A DNA stretch of 64,000 nt from Rhinolophus ferrumequinum (lineage: Eukaryota; Chordata; Mammalia; Chiroptera; Rhinolophidae). Of the stretch, positions 25,301 to 36,975 are shown piece after piece. The stretch's first letter is position 1; the number at the start of each line of letters is the position of its first letter. Under the pieces are notes generated by a model that worked only from the letters and a program-made list of their open reading frames with translations, did no database searches and had not been told where the DNA came from. Position numbers and translations under genes: made by a program. The stretch covers positions 10,310,001 to 10,374,000 of the forward strand of contig NC_046292.1 of assembly GCF_004115265.2 (NCBI RefSeq). The letters are read 5' to 3'.

Positions 25301-28300
25301 ACCTCCCCTTGGCGATCGATCCACTGGCACTCCAGCGAGCCCCTGCATTGCCCCCCTGGGGGCTGGGGCCTGCCTGGGATCGAGCCCAGACCCAGCAATT
25401 GATTGACCCTTGATTGATGCAGCCACTGGTTTAAGCTGCAGCCCAGCCAGGCCTGGGAGCTGCCAGAGCCCAAGTTTCCGTCCAAGTTTGGATACTTTAT
25501 CTGCACTTCCTCTGAAACTGAGCCACCACTGGCTGCGGGAGAAACCGGGCCACTTGAGCAGTAAATAAAGCTGGGCTCAGGAGAGGGGTGGAGCAGCGCG
25601 GAGAGTGGAGTGTGGGAATCGCAGGGTCGGGGTCCGAGTCCCTGGCCTCTTGTTTATCGGGCCAGTGCCTTCACCTCTACGGTCCTCGTTCCCTCTTCAC
25701 TCACATGGAGACCTAATACTGACCTTCCAGGGTTGCTGAGCACAGAGGTTGTAAAGAGGAAATGCCCGGCACATAGTAGGAGCTTAATAAAGGTCACTCA
25801 ATCTCCTTACAGTGGCGGCGGCTGCCATTTCTGGAGCCAGCTCCATGTGCCAGGCACTGTGCTAAGTGCTTGGCACTTAGGAACTCAGTCCTCACGGTGA
25901 CCCTGTGAGAGAGTCACCGTCATGCCAGGGGGTCTCAGCCTCAGCTGGAGGCTCCAGTGACACAGGCTTCTGGAATCCAGGCAGCCTGCTCCAGCCCTGA
26001 CATGTCTCTGACCTTCATTGGAGCCCCAGTTCAGAAAGTGATGGGGCTTTGTTTTTCTGAGGGGCACTGAGGAGAGGAGTCCATGTGACTCATCCCAGGA
26101 AAGACTGACTCCCTCACCAGGCCACTCTCCACAGAGATGCTCCAGTACCTGTCACTAAGAGCCATGCACCAGCAGCTCAGCCCCTTACCAACTGGCAGAC
26201 AGGCTCCAAAAATGGATGGAGGGGCCCCCACAGGTCTCCTCCAGCTCTCAGTGGAGCCTAGACCATAGGATCATAGGCCTGCCTGACCCTCCCAGGTTCC
26301 ACCAGTCTCTACCATATTCTCTTGCATCTACTTCCAGCCCATCTATGGCCACTGCCCACAGGGAGCACTGGCCCGTGTGCCCCACTCCAGCCCTTTCACC
26401 CCATAGTGGGGAAGAAGGCCTCAGGACCAAGTGTTCCTTGCAGGGTTCCCAGAGATCCATCTTCCCGTGCTGCATCACTTCCAACCACTGACTCACTCAT
26501 GAACTATTTATACCCCTTGCACAAATGCTCCACTCCGTGCTCCAGGCAGACGTCTCTGTTCTGCTGGCAGCCCAGGACATGTGGAGGAGGGCTGGGCACA
26601 GAGCAAATGTGCAGGTTTATGAGCTTGACAGACATGGAGTGGAAGCCCAGCTCCTTTTCCTGCTGTGTGACCTTGAGCTGGTCACTTAACCTCTCTGAGT
26701 CTCCATTATAAAATCAGGTTATTTCAAGGGTTAAGTAGAATAAAGTTCGCAGTACAATGACAGTTTTCGAAAAGTGGTTGCTATTAGGTGTCCAAAGTCG
26801 TGCATTGCTTACCTGTAACTAGAGAAGGGGAAGGGAACTGGGGAGTCCTGAAGGAAGCAGAGGAATAAGATCTGTGTTTATGTGGGAACTCCAAGTCTTC
26901 GGGACACAGGTTTCTGGAACTGAGCCCCTCCGTGTCACACTACTGTCATCAACACTGTCACCCAGCTAGCTTGAGGCCTTGGGGACCGCACAAGGTTTCT
27001 TTGGGCTCAGAAGGCCCATTTGGCCAGCCCTGAGACCACTCTCCCCAGACCCCCAGGAGACAGGTGTTTGGTTAGCCTGACAAGAAGGCTCGGCTGGGCT
27101 GGGCAAACAATGCCCACATCGCCGTTCTGTGTACTTCTGACACCAGTGGCACCTCTCCAGCCAGGGGGAGGTCTGGAGGCCAACTCGAACCCAAGTTCTT
27201 ACTACAAGAAGGCTGGTCTAAAGAGACGTTTGGACTCCACCCCTCACCCTGTGCCTGACTCTGCCAGGCCATTGGTGGCAGGAAAAAGAGACCTGAAATG
27301 TGCAGAACAGAGACACTGCCGTCAACTAATCACTGTTCCAGGCCTTTACCAGCCAACCAGCTATGTCCCCACTGCTCGCTTCAGAGACCCTGCACAGCCT
27401 GTTTCCTGCATACCCCAGGCCACCTCCAGGAAAACTAGAAGTGGACCTCCCTCCTGTGACCCCTAGTCCTGCCCTGTGATGTACCTTCTGCCTCCCTCCT
27501 TGGTGGGGACAGGGAGTGGGATCAGGATTTCCCTCAAGTGCCCACGGAGATGCTGGTAAGCCAGCTGGTCCTGGAGGTGGTCAGTGAGTGCTGCCCTCAG
27601 CGCCCACTCTCCCAGTCTGCACCCCATGATATTGTGAGTTTTTTTCTCCCTGCTTGTTTATGTCCCATTCAGTACAGGGAAGCTGTGGTTTGAGCTTCCT
27701 GTGCAGCAGGCTTGTCTAAAACAGTGCTGTTAAACATGTCGGAGGCTGCCAGGCCAGGTGGTGAGTTCCCCATCGTCAGAAGAAACCAAGCAGTAGCTGG
27801 GCCACAAATTAGGACTCCACCTGGGCTGAGGTCCCTTCCAGCTGTGATAGGATGATATGTTGGTGGGAGATGCCCTCGGAGCCCCCAGGCTCCCTGCACT
27901 CCGGCTCGTGACTGCTCTCACTGGTCAGGTATGAGATATCAGGATGTCCTTAGTCCTTTCTCTGTGTACCCACAGGTACGATGCCGGCCGGGATGGCTTC
28001 ATCGACTTGATGGAGCTAAAGCTCATGATGGAGAAACTTGGAGCCCCCCAAACCCACCTGGGCCTGAAAAACATGATCAAAGAAGTAGATGAGGACTTTG
28101 ACAGCAAGCTCAGCTTCCGGGAGGTGAGCCCACTCCCCATGGGGCTGCACTGGAGGGCTCGTTGGCAAGGAGAGGCACTCCCCTTTGTCTTTGAGCAACA
28201 TTGTCCTGAACAGCTGCTGTTGAATGGCTGGTAGTTGGCTGAGTGAGACTTCAGTGGGATCCTGGAGCAGGCACCAGGGTTGGGGGCCGGGGTTTGAGAT

Positions 28301-30517
28301 TCCTTACGGGAGAAGAAGGGACATCCATTTCTTCATGAGTGACCACTTACTGAGTGAGCCCCTGTGTGGGCTCCGGGAGTGCAGTGAAAGGCCCTGGGCT
28401 CCAGGAGTCCTGGAGTGTAGAGGAGAGAAGCCCAGCGTGAGATGGCACGAAGCTGGGATTCAGGAGAGGAAGACAGGTGGAGAGAGTGACGTGTACTGCA
28501 GGTCCAAGAGGAGCTGAGCACTGACTGGCCTGGGGGACTTCACACTCCAGCTCTCGCTCAGTCCCCACTCTGAGACAGGCAAGGCTCACAGAGAGAGAGC
28601 AGTGGGACTGGACTCCAAGCAGCATAGGATTAAATGCCGGGGGGCTCGGGGCTCTCAGAAGAGTCAGGGCTCAGGCCAGGCCTTAGGGCAAGAGAAAGGT
28701 GGTGGTTGGGAGTGGGGGGACGCCTGGGGGAGGACGAGTGGCAGGAGGAAGGTGCAGGCTGTGCAGGATAATGGTTTGTTTGGAGTCAGGACATGGGTTC
28801 AAATCCCTCCATCAATTTCTGGTGCTGAGATTTTGCACAGGTGTTTTCTTGTCCCTGAACCTTTCCTCATTCTGTAAAGTGGGCACAGTCATGTACCTTT
28901 AGGACTCAATAAATGGGAGTTAGAGTGAATTAGTTTGGGGAACAGTGGAAACAAAGAGGTGAGTTGAGGCCATGTCATCAAGACTCTTGATGGGAGCTGA
29001 GTGTGGACCGAGCAGGCTTGCTATCTATATAGCCTGGGATCCTAGGAGAGCAGGAGATGGGTCCCCTAGCCTCCCTCCCATTGTACAGATGGGCAGACCG
29101 AGACCCGGAGAGGTAGGGGCACAAGGCCTGTGCAGAGACTCAGCATGGAGGAGGAGAACCCAGAGCTCCAGTTCGCAGTCCCTTGAGCATGCCTCCTTTT
29201 CCCTAGGGAGGCCATGCTGGGCCTGGATGTGGCCAGGGATACTGGCCCCTTTCCAGCTCACCCTGACATCCCATGCTTTTCTCCCTGCTGCAGTTCCTCC
29301 TGATTTTCCGCAAGGCGGCAGCTGGGGAGCTGCAGGAGGACAGCGGGCTACACGTGCTGGCCCGCCTCTCCGAGATTGATGTCTCCACCGAGGGCGTCAA
29401 GGGGGCCAAGAGCTTCTTTGAGGCCAAGGTGAGAAATGGAAAGATGTGTGGAGCCCAGGGTGGGGGGCCCTGACCCCAGCTCGAGGACGGGGTGGCCAGG
29501 GTATAACAGGCGCCTGGGTTAGCTGGAGGAGTAGTGCCTCTGCTTCCTGTCTCTGCGGAGGCTGCAGACAGGAGGTGGGGACTGACACCCCAGCTGGGCT
29601 TGGCAAGGCCCACTGTGCTTTTGGCGTCTGTCCCCTCCCATCCAGGCTGTGTTTCTTTCCAGCTTCCTCTCTCTCCCTGCCGCCAGGGTGGGGGAGAGGC
29701 AGGTACTCTTGAAGAGGGGATGGGGACCACTTTGAGCTGCCCCTGGTATATAGAGCCACTGCCCCCAAAGGACTGGGCCTTAAGGGGTGGGCGTGGGAGA
29801 CAACAGACCAGGCCTAGAAACGCACGCGGGCTCCCGGGGCCTCTTGGAGATGCTAGCCCTGCCAGCCCCAGCCTGGAGGGAGTATGACGGACCCCAGAAG
29901 CCACCTACATGGACAGCACCCTCCCCTTTCAACACACGCTGAAAGAGATGGCGGGGACAAGAATGGCTCCTGGATCCTGCCCTCAGGGCCCCTTGTTCTC
30001 CGTCTTCCCATGTTAGCTGAGAACATTCCTTCCAAAAGCCGCCTCCCACCTCCTTCTGGGCTTCCAAGGAGATGTTCCAGGGTTTATCAGTGGGACTGGT
30101 GGGCCGCTGGGCTCCCCTGGACAGGAAACGGGATAAGGACGCTTCAGAAGTTACAGGGCCCGTGCTATGCAGCAGCCCCCGAACGTGTTATCGTTCAATC
30201 CTCCCAATGAATCTGAGGCCAGAGTTACTGAGCACCAGGCCCTAAATGGAGAAACTGAGGCTCCGAGAGCTGAATAGAGTGCCCGTCCCAGGGCTGGAGC
30301 TAGTGAGAGGGGGAGCTGGGAAAGCCCACATGGAAGCGCAGGGACCCCTCTTGCTCTGAGGCACCTCGCCCCCACTCCACCCCAGGTGCAGGCCATCAAC
30401 GTGTCCAGCCGCTTCGAGGAAGAGATCAAGGCTGAGCAGGAGGAGAGGAAGAAGCAGGCAGAGGAGATGAAGCAGCGGAAAGCGGCCTTCAAGGAGCTGC
30501 AGTCTACCTTCAAGTAG
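15885..30517 (+). CDS. EFHD2: EFHD2 (swiprosin-1), EF-hand protein, 4 coding exons
   Basis: Coding exons join 15885-16198, 27976-28123, 29294-29428 and 30386-30517, giving 729 coding bases and 242 residues (human protein 240). The protein is a cytoplasmic Ca2+-binding, actin-associated adaptor, best known from immune cells and brain; that role is family knowledge. Visible domains are an alanine/glycine-rich disordered N-terminus (about 1-75), a conserved linker with the PSRRIFNPYTEF segment, EF-hand loops at 107-118 (DAGRDGFIDLME) and 143-154 (DEDFDSKLSFRE), and a charged C-terminal coiled coil (about 208-240) ending STFK. The start has a strong Kozak context (GCCACCATGG) inside a CpG island. 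Splice sites are canonical and phases agree. The N-terminus is slightly longer than in human (EGDGEGGGEF). No defect seen. Confidence 0.97.
16316..16660. repeat. Diverged tandem repeat, 152-bp period, about 2.3 copies
   Basis: Units start at 16316, 16468 and 16620 with 'cacacc/gag'-type heads. Each of the first two carries an identical 'agataatcacgag' (at 16349 and 16499, 150 bp apart) and closes on an 'acccgcg'-type tail. The third copy is recognisable for about 35-40 bases. The repeat lies at the 3' shore of the EFHD2 CpG island. It is an ancient local duplication, not a known transposon. Confidence 0.75.
18225..18372 (-). repeat. MIR SINE
   Basis: Reverse MIR: 'aagctaagtaacttgccaag', 'accacacagctacaaaatga' and 'ggatctgaacccgggtctat'. 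Confidence 0.75.
20203..20415 (+). repeat. MIR SINE, tRNA-like head kept
   Basis: Forward MIR: 'gtggtgtagtggttaggggt', 'gggtttggatcccagcg', 'cttaaacctttctgagcctc' and 'aatgcttggcacaaagtaag'. The tRNA-like boxes are those of the SINE and not of a functional tRNA gene. Confidence 0.8.
21262..21420 (-). repeat. MIR SINE
   Basis: Reverse MIR fragment with 'ttaatcctcacacttacat', 'tatccccatttgccagatg' and 'gaggctcaaggaggttataa'. Confidence 0.65.
22005..22150 (-). repeat. MIR SINE fragment
   Basis: Reverse MIR part: 'acttgtccaaagtcacacag', 'ctagcaaggagcggagac' and 'aggatttgaacttgggtctg'. Confidence 0.7.
22185..22295 (+). mobile_element. MER5-like hAT fragment
   Basis: Contains 'gcatcgctcaggagctgtta', 'gggctccaccccagaccta' and 'agatcagagtttctatttg', the usual interior of MER5-type elements, without clear ends. 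Confidence 0.5.
23358..23600 (+). repeat. MIR SINE, nearly full length
   Basis: Forward MIR: 'gcctagcagttaaacgtgtg', 'tgggttcagatcccagctgt', 'cctcagtctcctcatctgtg' and 'aatgccaggcacatagtaag', in order. Confidence 0.85.
24740..25085 (-). repeat. MIR-type SINE with AT-rich insert
   Basis: Starts with a reverse MIR 3' end ('taagtacctgctatgtacta', 'aatctcatttaatctttaat'). An AT-rich (ATT)n patch interrupts it, and it ends with 'taacccagccagcaggtggc'. Possibly two overlapping copies. Confidence 0.5.
26595..26790 (+). repeat. MIR SINE
   Basis: Forward MIR: 'gctgtgtgaccttgagctgg', 'tcacttaacctctctgagtc' and 'tccattataaaatcaggtta'. Confidence 0.75.
27976..28123 (+). CDS. EFHD2: EFHD2 coding exon 2
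   Basis: Encodes the end of Gln105 to Glu154, that is both Ca2+-binding loops. Loop 1 (107-118) has Asp107, Asp111, Asp115 and Glu118 in liganding positions. Loop 2 (143-154) has Asp143, Asp145, Asp147, Ser151 and Glu154. Acceptor CCCACAG|GTAC, donor GAG|GTGAGC. Confidence 0.97.
28124..29293 (+). other. EFHD2: EFHD2 intron 2
   Basis: A 1.17-kb intron with canonical ends. Nothing coding is seen; it is GC-rich with G-rich patches around 28690-28760. Confidence 0.9.
29294..29428 (+). CDS. EFHD2: EFHD2 coding exon 3
   Basis: Encodes Phe155-Lys199 (FLLIFRKAAAGEL to FFEAK), the exit helix of the second EF hand and the conserved linker after it. Both boundaries are phase 0; acceptor CTGCAG|TTC, donor AAG|GTGAGA. 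Confidence 0.97.
29429..30385 (+). other. EFHD2: EFHD2 intron 3
   Basis: A 957-bp intron. It holds a short MIR-like tract near 30190-30310 ('ggagaaactgaggctccga') just before the acceptor. No other gene is seen. Confidence 0.9.
30386..30517 (+). CDS. EFHD2: EFHD2 coding exon 4 and stop
   Basis: Encodes Val200-Lys242 and TAG at 30515-30517. The Glu/Lys/Gln-rich heptad-like stretch (FEEEIKAEQEERKKQAEEMK) is the C-terminal coiled coil, thought to mediate dimerisation. Confidence 0.97.
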   Translation: MQAINVSSRFEEEIKAEQEERKKQAEEMKQRKAAFKELQSTFK

Positions 30518-32040
30518 CGAGGGGCTGCGGCCCTTCCAGCGCCCGGTCCGGCCAGCGAGAGTGGGTGAGGGTGGGCAGACGGGGAGCCAAGCCTAAGTCC
30601 TCGGCTCTGTCTGAGGGACCGTACTAAAAACCTACAACTGTCTGTGAACACAGCCAGCTGAGCGGTCTCACAGAGGTGACCCGGCCTCCGCCCCGTTCCC
30701 TGCTGCTGTTCCTGAGGCCGTGACACCAGCGCTGGCTCCCTGCCGGGCCAGCCCTCCCTGGCCGTCCCTGAGTCCCTCTCACACCCCTGGCTGCTCCCCG
30801 CCTGCTCCCTGCCCCTCTGCCTGCCCTCCATACACACCCCTTTCCTCCCCTGTGCCTGTCCCTTCCACCTCCTCCCTTGCCCAGAGGCCACCTGCCCTTA
30901 ACCCACAGGCTGCACTGCCCCTGGGGCCCTCAGCCCCTTCCTAGGCTGGGGGAGCAACAGATGGCAAGGATTGTGGCTGGCTCCGTAGAGTGGGACCTAA
31001 GGAGCTGATCAGAGGCACACGGGTGCCCCACCCCCAGCACCTGTTCCTGCAGCCCTGCCTCTTCTCTACTGGGGTCAGGGGCTGGGGGAAGGCTTCTATT
31101 TTTGTGAAGGGACCAAGGCCCTGGCACCCGTGCAACCCCAGCTCTGGGGCCCAGCCAGGCAGGGGGAGGGACAGCTGTGTCAGTCTACCTCACAGGCCCA
31201 CACTCTCCCAGCCCTGCCATGGATCACGGGCAGGGGAGGCTCTGGGGGCAGAAACACTACTCCGTAGTCCCCCCCGGGACAACCTGAGGGTCTCGGGGGC
31301 TCTGGAGAGAGCAGCGTGGAGAGGAGGGATTGACCCCTTCGTAGGGAAGGATATCGGCGCCGTGTTCATTCTCCAGATGGCGACCAAGAAGTGCTTTACG
31401 TGGTTTGTACGACAGGAGGAGCAGGGGACCTCGCTCGGCCCTTTCACACCATCCTTACCCGAGTGACATTCACCACCTTGTCACCAGTGACAGGACCTGT
31501 CCATCACACCCACTCCCTGAGGAAGCATGGGGACCCCAGCACTCCCTGTGCCACTGGCCCAGTCCTGCACAGCTCCCATGTGCTTGCTCACGTGTGTGCG
31601 TGTCTGTGTGTGTCTGTCTATCGTGAAACTGTGCCCATCACACAGTCCAAACAAATGAGTGGCCATCGAGGCCAGTTATGCAACTTTCGATGTACGCGTA
31701 TGTCATGACAACGTCACTGCTTTTTAAACTCGATAACTCTTTATTTTAGTAAAACGCCCCCTAGAGTCTATGAAACTCCCGTTGGACTTGCAGAGGTTTT
31801 ATTTTTCTGGCCTTAGAATCTGCAGAAATTAGGAGGTACTGACCCCAGTGCAGCAGCCTTGGCCCTGAATTGCGTTTGCCTTAGCGGATATGTTTCTACA
31901 GATGAATATAGAAAGTTCTTTTTCTTTGGGCTTATTGCTTTTTTCCCCCCTCTTTTCTCAAGCCCCCCCCCAAAAAAAATGACTTCTTCATTCAATGGTA
32001 CAATTATTTTTTAACTAAAATAAGAAAATTATACATTTTT
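30518..32040 (+). other. EFHD2: EFHD2 3' untranslated region (end approximate)
   Basis: Non-coding sequence follows the stop and contains a GT-rich patch (about 31590-31620) and AT-rich blocks near 31720-31810. No perfect AATAAA is seen. The likeliest 3' end is near 32030, where 'actaaaataagaaaattata' is followed by a GT-rich run (32041-32052); an earlier end near 31770, after 'tttagtaaaacg', is also possible. The resulting length of about 1.5 kb fits the known human 3'UTR, from memory. Confidence 0.5.
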
Positions 32041-32219
32041 ATGTGTGTGTGGTTTTTGCTGGTTGGGAGGGGATGGCAAAGGGGGAGAACAGGGATGAGG
32101 TCACCTGGTGCCAGGGTAACATTTGCTCAGGTGGCTCCCATGGCATGTCAGAAGCCAGGGAGAGGAAGGGACTCCTAATGGAAGAAGTTGAATCTGATGG
32201 CGACCACGCTCACCGGGCG

Positions 32220-32390
32220 TTAGTCTAAGCACGTGACGGATACTAACTCATTTACTCCAAACAACCAGCCCATCATGGGGGCGCTGTTTTATTCCCAGAT
32301 AAGAACAGGGAGACCCAGAAAGTCTCCCAGAGGGCGAGCAGGATGCAAGCCAGGGCCAGAGTCCACAGCCCGTGCTCCTACCCATCCAAC
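32220..32390 (-). repeat. MIR SINE fragment
   Basis: Reverse MIR tract: 'tactaactcatttactccaa', 'gggggcgctgttttattccc' and 'agcaggatgcaagccagggc'. Strongly diverged. Confidence 0.5.
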
Positions 32391-34634
32391 CACGTGGCCT
32401 GGTGAGTTCAGAAGGGGCATGCATGTCCGTGGGGCCGTGGCACACAGCATGTGGTTGAAAGTGGCACCAAGGCCATGGGGATTCTGGGTTGATGCACCTT
32501 AGATCCCCCCCAAGACTCCCACAAACAGATGCCCCAAGCCTCCTGCACCACACAGGCTGGGGTGGTGGAGTGACGAGGAAAGAGCCAGGGTGCTTCCTGT
32601 ATAGCTTTGGACAGAGGAGGCTCCCACTGCCTCCCAGTCTCCATCTGTTCAATGCGAGGGTGGACTAGGGTCTCAAGGTCTTCCCTGTGGTTTCCAGGTA
32701 GGACACCTCCAAGTAAAACCTGAGTGGACTCTCGGGAGTTTGGGCTTAGGCTGGGCATCGCTGCCCCCAGGTGGACGTAGATGGTACTACAGCCGCCAGG
32801 GTCCCCGTGCCCTCTCCGTCACAGGCCAGGCCTGGGGAGGGCTGCGTCCTAGGGAATGGCACATACCTGAGATGCCACCGTCATTAACACTGCATGTTAG
32901 GTTAAGCATTGCCTTTCAATGCCATTTCCAAGGGAGAACATCCCTAACATCCTAGCAAAAATGGTCTCAGAACCAAAGGATAGAGGATACTGACAGGGAA
33001 AGGCTAAAATTCAAGCTCCAGAGTCCCCTCCCAGCTGGCCCGGTAATGCACGTGGGCCTCAAGCCCTCAAAATGTCACGTGCCGGGGCCCTCCACCAACG
33101 GAGCCCTTAACCTCTGCCTGCACAAGACCCACACACACTCCCAGCCTGGGCAGAGGGCACATGTTGAGGAATGAACAAGCCCCAAATGATTCAGGGACCA
33201 CGAGTGGGAAGGGAGACAGCTTCTTAAAAACCTCCCCAGGTCTCAGCCTCTCCGTGAGATTCCCCACACTGTCCCGGCCCCCATCACCAAACCCAAACCC
33301 TTCACTCAGCCCCCAAAGCCTCTCTGAACTCCCAGTACTTCCATCTGGTTTGGAGGAGAAACCCTGCCAGCCCCTAGGCCCACTTATTGGGCCTCACCTG
33401 AGATGTAACAGCTGCCACCTGAGAGTCCTGTTTCAGCAACTAAAGATACGGGCCCCAGTCAGTGGCACCTGCCCTGTTTCTCAGACTCTCACTGCCCCAC
33501 TTCCCCACCTCCCAGCCTTGGCGTTGCGTCTCCTGAGGTTTCGCCTCCCCTGAGCCCAGCCTCCACCAAGCCACCCATGGTCATTTTTCCAGTACAGTCT
33601 GAGCCTGAGTGGCTCCTGGGAGGCCCCACTCCAGCCCTGAAAAACAACACGAGGTTCGGCAGGATGGGGGTGGGATTCTAGCATCCTCATACTCTCAAGT
33701 CCTCAAGTTCGTTTTGGACATGAAATCTGTAGAGAAGGAACCCTTTCCCAACCTGCACCCCATCAAGCTCCCACCCAGAGCTCACCTCTTATTCAGGGAC
33801 ACTCCAAGAAACACTTACCATCCTGCCCGGCAGGGGGCGCCAGCAGGGCTGGACGGGGTCTTAACATCTGTGTAGTCCCAGCCCTAACACGGTGGGGCCC
33901 CCACATAGGAGGTGCTCAGCGAATGTGGGAGGAATGAATGAGTGGCCTCCATGCACGTGGTAGGTATATCAGTGCCTCGCAGTCGGGGCAAACAAAAGAG
34001 TCGCATCTTTAACTTACTCCAACTCCAAACCCCCACCCCTCTAGTCACAGGAAATCCACTCCCCCAGGACTCCCCTCTGCCGATATGCCCAAGCCCTCCC
34101 TGTGGGGGCTGCTGCTTCACTCTTGGTCACCATGGCCAGAAAGTCAGGTCAGCAAACCGAATGTCGCCACCATAACTTAGGCAGTTTGAGCCATTGCAGT
34201 AAAGGCGTCCTCTGAACCTCTGCTCCCAGCACCTCTGCCCAGTTGCTCTCAGTGAGAACCCAGTTTTCTCCCCAGCCCCCCAAGACACAGCGAAAGGCAC
34301 CGTCAGGGCCCAGATGAGCCATAGAACATTCGCCCGCAGTCTCTCTCAGCTGTCTATAACCTGACAGGAGGAGGGGCCACGGCCAAGGCTGAATCGTCCA
34401 TCAGTACGGGGGAGCCCACCATACCTTTAGAGCCTGCAAAAATATCTTGGATTCTTTTAAAATCAGCAGGGGGGAAAATGAATATAATCTAAACTGGATT
34501 ATATTAGTCTTTATACCCATGCAGTCATAAAACATAATTTTTAATATTCATTGGTGGAAGAAGGGACCCACAAAGGCAAAAGGGCCCAGGGACAGTCTAG
34601 ACTCAAACTTTCTCGTAAGAACCAGATGGCAACA

Positions 34635-34850
34635 ACCATAATAATGACAGCCAACACTTACATGGTGCGTGCCAGGCACTCCTCATGATAGCCCTAGGAG
34701 GCAGGTACCATTTTTTTTTACCCCTATTTTATAGATGAGGGCGTGAAAGCACAGAGAGAGATTAAGTCACGCACAAGGTCACGCGGATAGGAAGCAATGG
34801 CTCTGGGTTTTCCCCCCTCAGGTGTATGGTCCAACGCTAGGCAAAGCGCT
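34635..34850 (-). repeat. MIR SINE
   Basis: Reverse MIR: 'caacacttacatggtgcgtg', 'ccaggcactcctcatgatag', 'cctattttatagatgaggg' and 'agtcacgcacaaggtcacg'. Confidence 0.75.
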
Positions 34851-35024
34851 CAACATTCCGTCTGCAGCATCTAAAGCAGAGTGAGGTGACCTCAGTCTTC
34901 TCCAGGGACAATTGTTGGTGCTGTCTTACACAAAGGGCTACACGTGGTAAACGTCTCAAAACCAGGACATTCTCCTAAAACTGATGCTGTCTGCACCTTC
35001 CAGAGAAGCCAGCAACCTCCCTCC

Positions 35025-35043
35025 AAAAAAAAAAAAAAAAAAA
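35025..35043. repeat. Poly-A run
   Basis: Nineteen A residues; a further A-rich patch follows to about 35090. No SINE body could be recognised in front of it. Confidence 0.85.
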
Positions 35044-35260
35044 CAGGTCAGTTTCTTTGTAAACATTCCAAAAAGAAACAAAAAAAAAGAATGGCCCTGT
35101 CTGGTACCTCACTACGTATGTGCCTGTGAATTTGTGGCAATTTCTATATTCAGGTACATGTTAGAATGTGTGGCACGTGCCTCTGCATGTGCCATGTAGA
35201 ATTGAATGCTTTCTATGAGTGACACTAGTGTGTGCGTGTCTGTGGATTTGTAGGCATGGG

Positions 35261-35284
35261 TGTCTGTCTGTCTGTCTGCCTGTC
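35261..35284. repeat. (TGTC)n simple repeat
   Basis: Six TGTC-type tetranucleotide units, one imperfect, inside a GT-rich stretch. Confidence 0.8.
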
Positions 35285-35754
35285 CCTTCATGCTTGTGTA
35301 TGTATGGGTAGGTACAGGTGACTGAGATGGGTGCCGAGAAGATGCTGTATCTCTCTGAGTGTAAACCAGCAAACTCCCACACATAGAAACCCAGTTAATC
35401 ATTTTCCCAGGTTGTTCAAGAGAAACTGAGGCCCAAAGAAATTGCCCAAGACCCAGGGACATCCAGCAAGTCACTGAGAGACAGAAACCAGGAGTCTGAC
35501 CTGTTACCTACCTCAGTCCTATCTCTGTTTATGATGTCAGTCCCCAGCTCAGGGTGACCCTTTGCAGCGTCTGGAACTAATAGCTCTGGATCTGAAAGTA
35601 TCAGGCAGTAGCCACTGACCCATCTGTCAGAACCAGCCTCTAGAATACACCAGAAAGTTCCCGCAGACTGAGCTCCCCCAGACACTTCAGTTCTGAGGCC
35701 TGATGTCATTACAGGACAGACCCCTGCACACGCCCTCATACTCCGTCTCTCTGT

Positions 35755-35925
35755 TGTCGCTGTTTTTAATCAAAATGTTATTGGTTTTTATATCACCAAA
35801 GTAATGCATGCTTGTTTTCAAAAAGAATGTAAGCTGTATAAAATATAGAATTTAAAATCCTCCTCCACCCAGATAACCACCATTAACAGCAGGGTGCAGA
35901 GTGTTCTGAGTTTCTTTATTAGGAA
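35755..35925 (+). mobile_element. Old L1M 3' fragment
   Basis: 'tttttatatcaccaaagtaa', 'tgcatgcttgttttcaaaaa' and 'cacccagataaccaccatta' follow the usual 3' region of old L1M elements, with no open frame. Confidence 0.5.
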
Positions 35926-36504
35926 AAATTCCTAGACCAGTGGGCCCAGCTCAGAAAGCAACTTCCAAGGAGTGCATGGATGAGTAGAAAGAGGAGGAAG
36001 AGCAGAATCAAACCAACCAGACTGAGGTCAGGCCTTGGGGCAAATGGATTAAACCAGACACTCCAAGGGACAGACATCCTAAACTGCCGAGGCTCGGGAT
36101 AGAACTTCTGGGCACACAGTGCTTTGGATACAGACCAAGTGCCATGAATCCAGATCTGCCACTTGACCTTGATGTTCAAGTCATAGATCCTTAGGGTCGA
36201 AAGGAGCCTAGGAGTACATCTGGTCCTATTTGCCCATTTTAGAGATGGAGAGACTGAGGGGCTTTACAAGGAGACAAGGGAGATGGCTCCAGGTAGGAAC
36301 TTGGCCAACCAGGCAACTTCCAGGGGCTGCCCAAGCCTCAGTCTCCATCTTCAGCCCGGGGAGGAGGTGCTGGAGAGCAGGGGTGCCGCAAACCCAGACA
36401 CTAATAGTTGAATGAGGGAAAAAGAAAAAGAAAGGAAACAACAAAAAGAGAGGAAAGAAAGAGATGAAGATATAAAGACAGAAGGACTCAGTGATTCGCA
36501 GCAG

Positions 36505-36725
36505 TTTGAAGCCGCAGACTGGTATTAGAAGTGCTGTCTGCAAATCCTGGTTCAGCTGTTGCCCAGCTGTACCACTGTGGACGTTCACTGACACCGGAGC
36601 CTCAGCTGCCCCCTGTTTAATGAGCGGAGAGGAGTGTCTACTTCACGTTGTTGGGAGAAGTAAGTGAACACAAGGAGCATTGAGCACAATGCCTGGCACA
36701 TAGTAGGTGCCCAATAAAAAAATAA
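36505..36725 (+). repeat. MIR SINE
   Basis: Forward MIR: 'tgcaaatcctggttcagctg', 'acaatgcctggcacatagta' and 'ggtgcccaataaaaaaataa'. It ends about 300 bp before the CTRC start. Confidence 0.75.
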
Positions 36726-36887
36726 CTACAAAGAGTGAGTTACGGGGAGAGGAGGCGAACACACTCCGTGGAGAGTGGTGGGGACCCCCAAAACCTTCAA
36801 ACCTCCGAATTTGCTCTATCTCAGGATACCTGGGAAATCCATGTCTCGAGCCAGCCCTGTCTCCTGCCCAAATTAAACAGTAACCAC

Positions 36888-36896
36888 CCAAGGTCA
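36888..36896 (+). promoter_or_regulatory. CTRC: NR5A2/LRH-1-like site in CTRC promoter
   Basis: CCAAGGTCA matches the extended half-site bound by the nuclear receptor NR5A2, a known activator of pancreatic acinar digestive-enzyme genes. It lies 80 bp before the CTRC TATA box. Occupancy is inferred from the motif alone. Confidence 0.5.
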
Positions 36897-36975
36897 GGGA
36901 AAGGGCCTTATCAGAACAGATTTCTCTCCAAGGGGTAGCTCAGCCTTGACCGGTGGGCCCACCCCCACTCCTGCC

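Larger units (their letters stand above)
16199..27975 (+). other. EFHD2: EFHD2 intron 1
   Basis: An 11.8-kb intron. Its first part is GC-rich and holds a diverged tandem repeat (16316-16660). The remainder contains several MIR SINEs and hAT fragments listed separately. Long minus-strand open frames at 17300-18154, 18469-19263 and 24012-24719 show no domain or splice support and look like GC-rich chance frames. No further exon was recognised. Confidence 0.85.
32041..36887. other. EFHD2-CTRC intergenic spacer
   Basis: About 4.9 kb without a recognised gene. It holds MIR SINEs, an L1M remnant and simple repeats, listed separately. The unassigned parts (about 32400-34600 and 35290-35750) show only short chance open frames. 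Confidence 0.75.

Noticed and set aside
29203-30891. Minus-strand frames of 233 and 246 aa opposite EFHD2 exons 3 and 4
   Set aside because: They are antisense shadows of conserved coding exons and the GC-rich 3'UTR.
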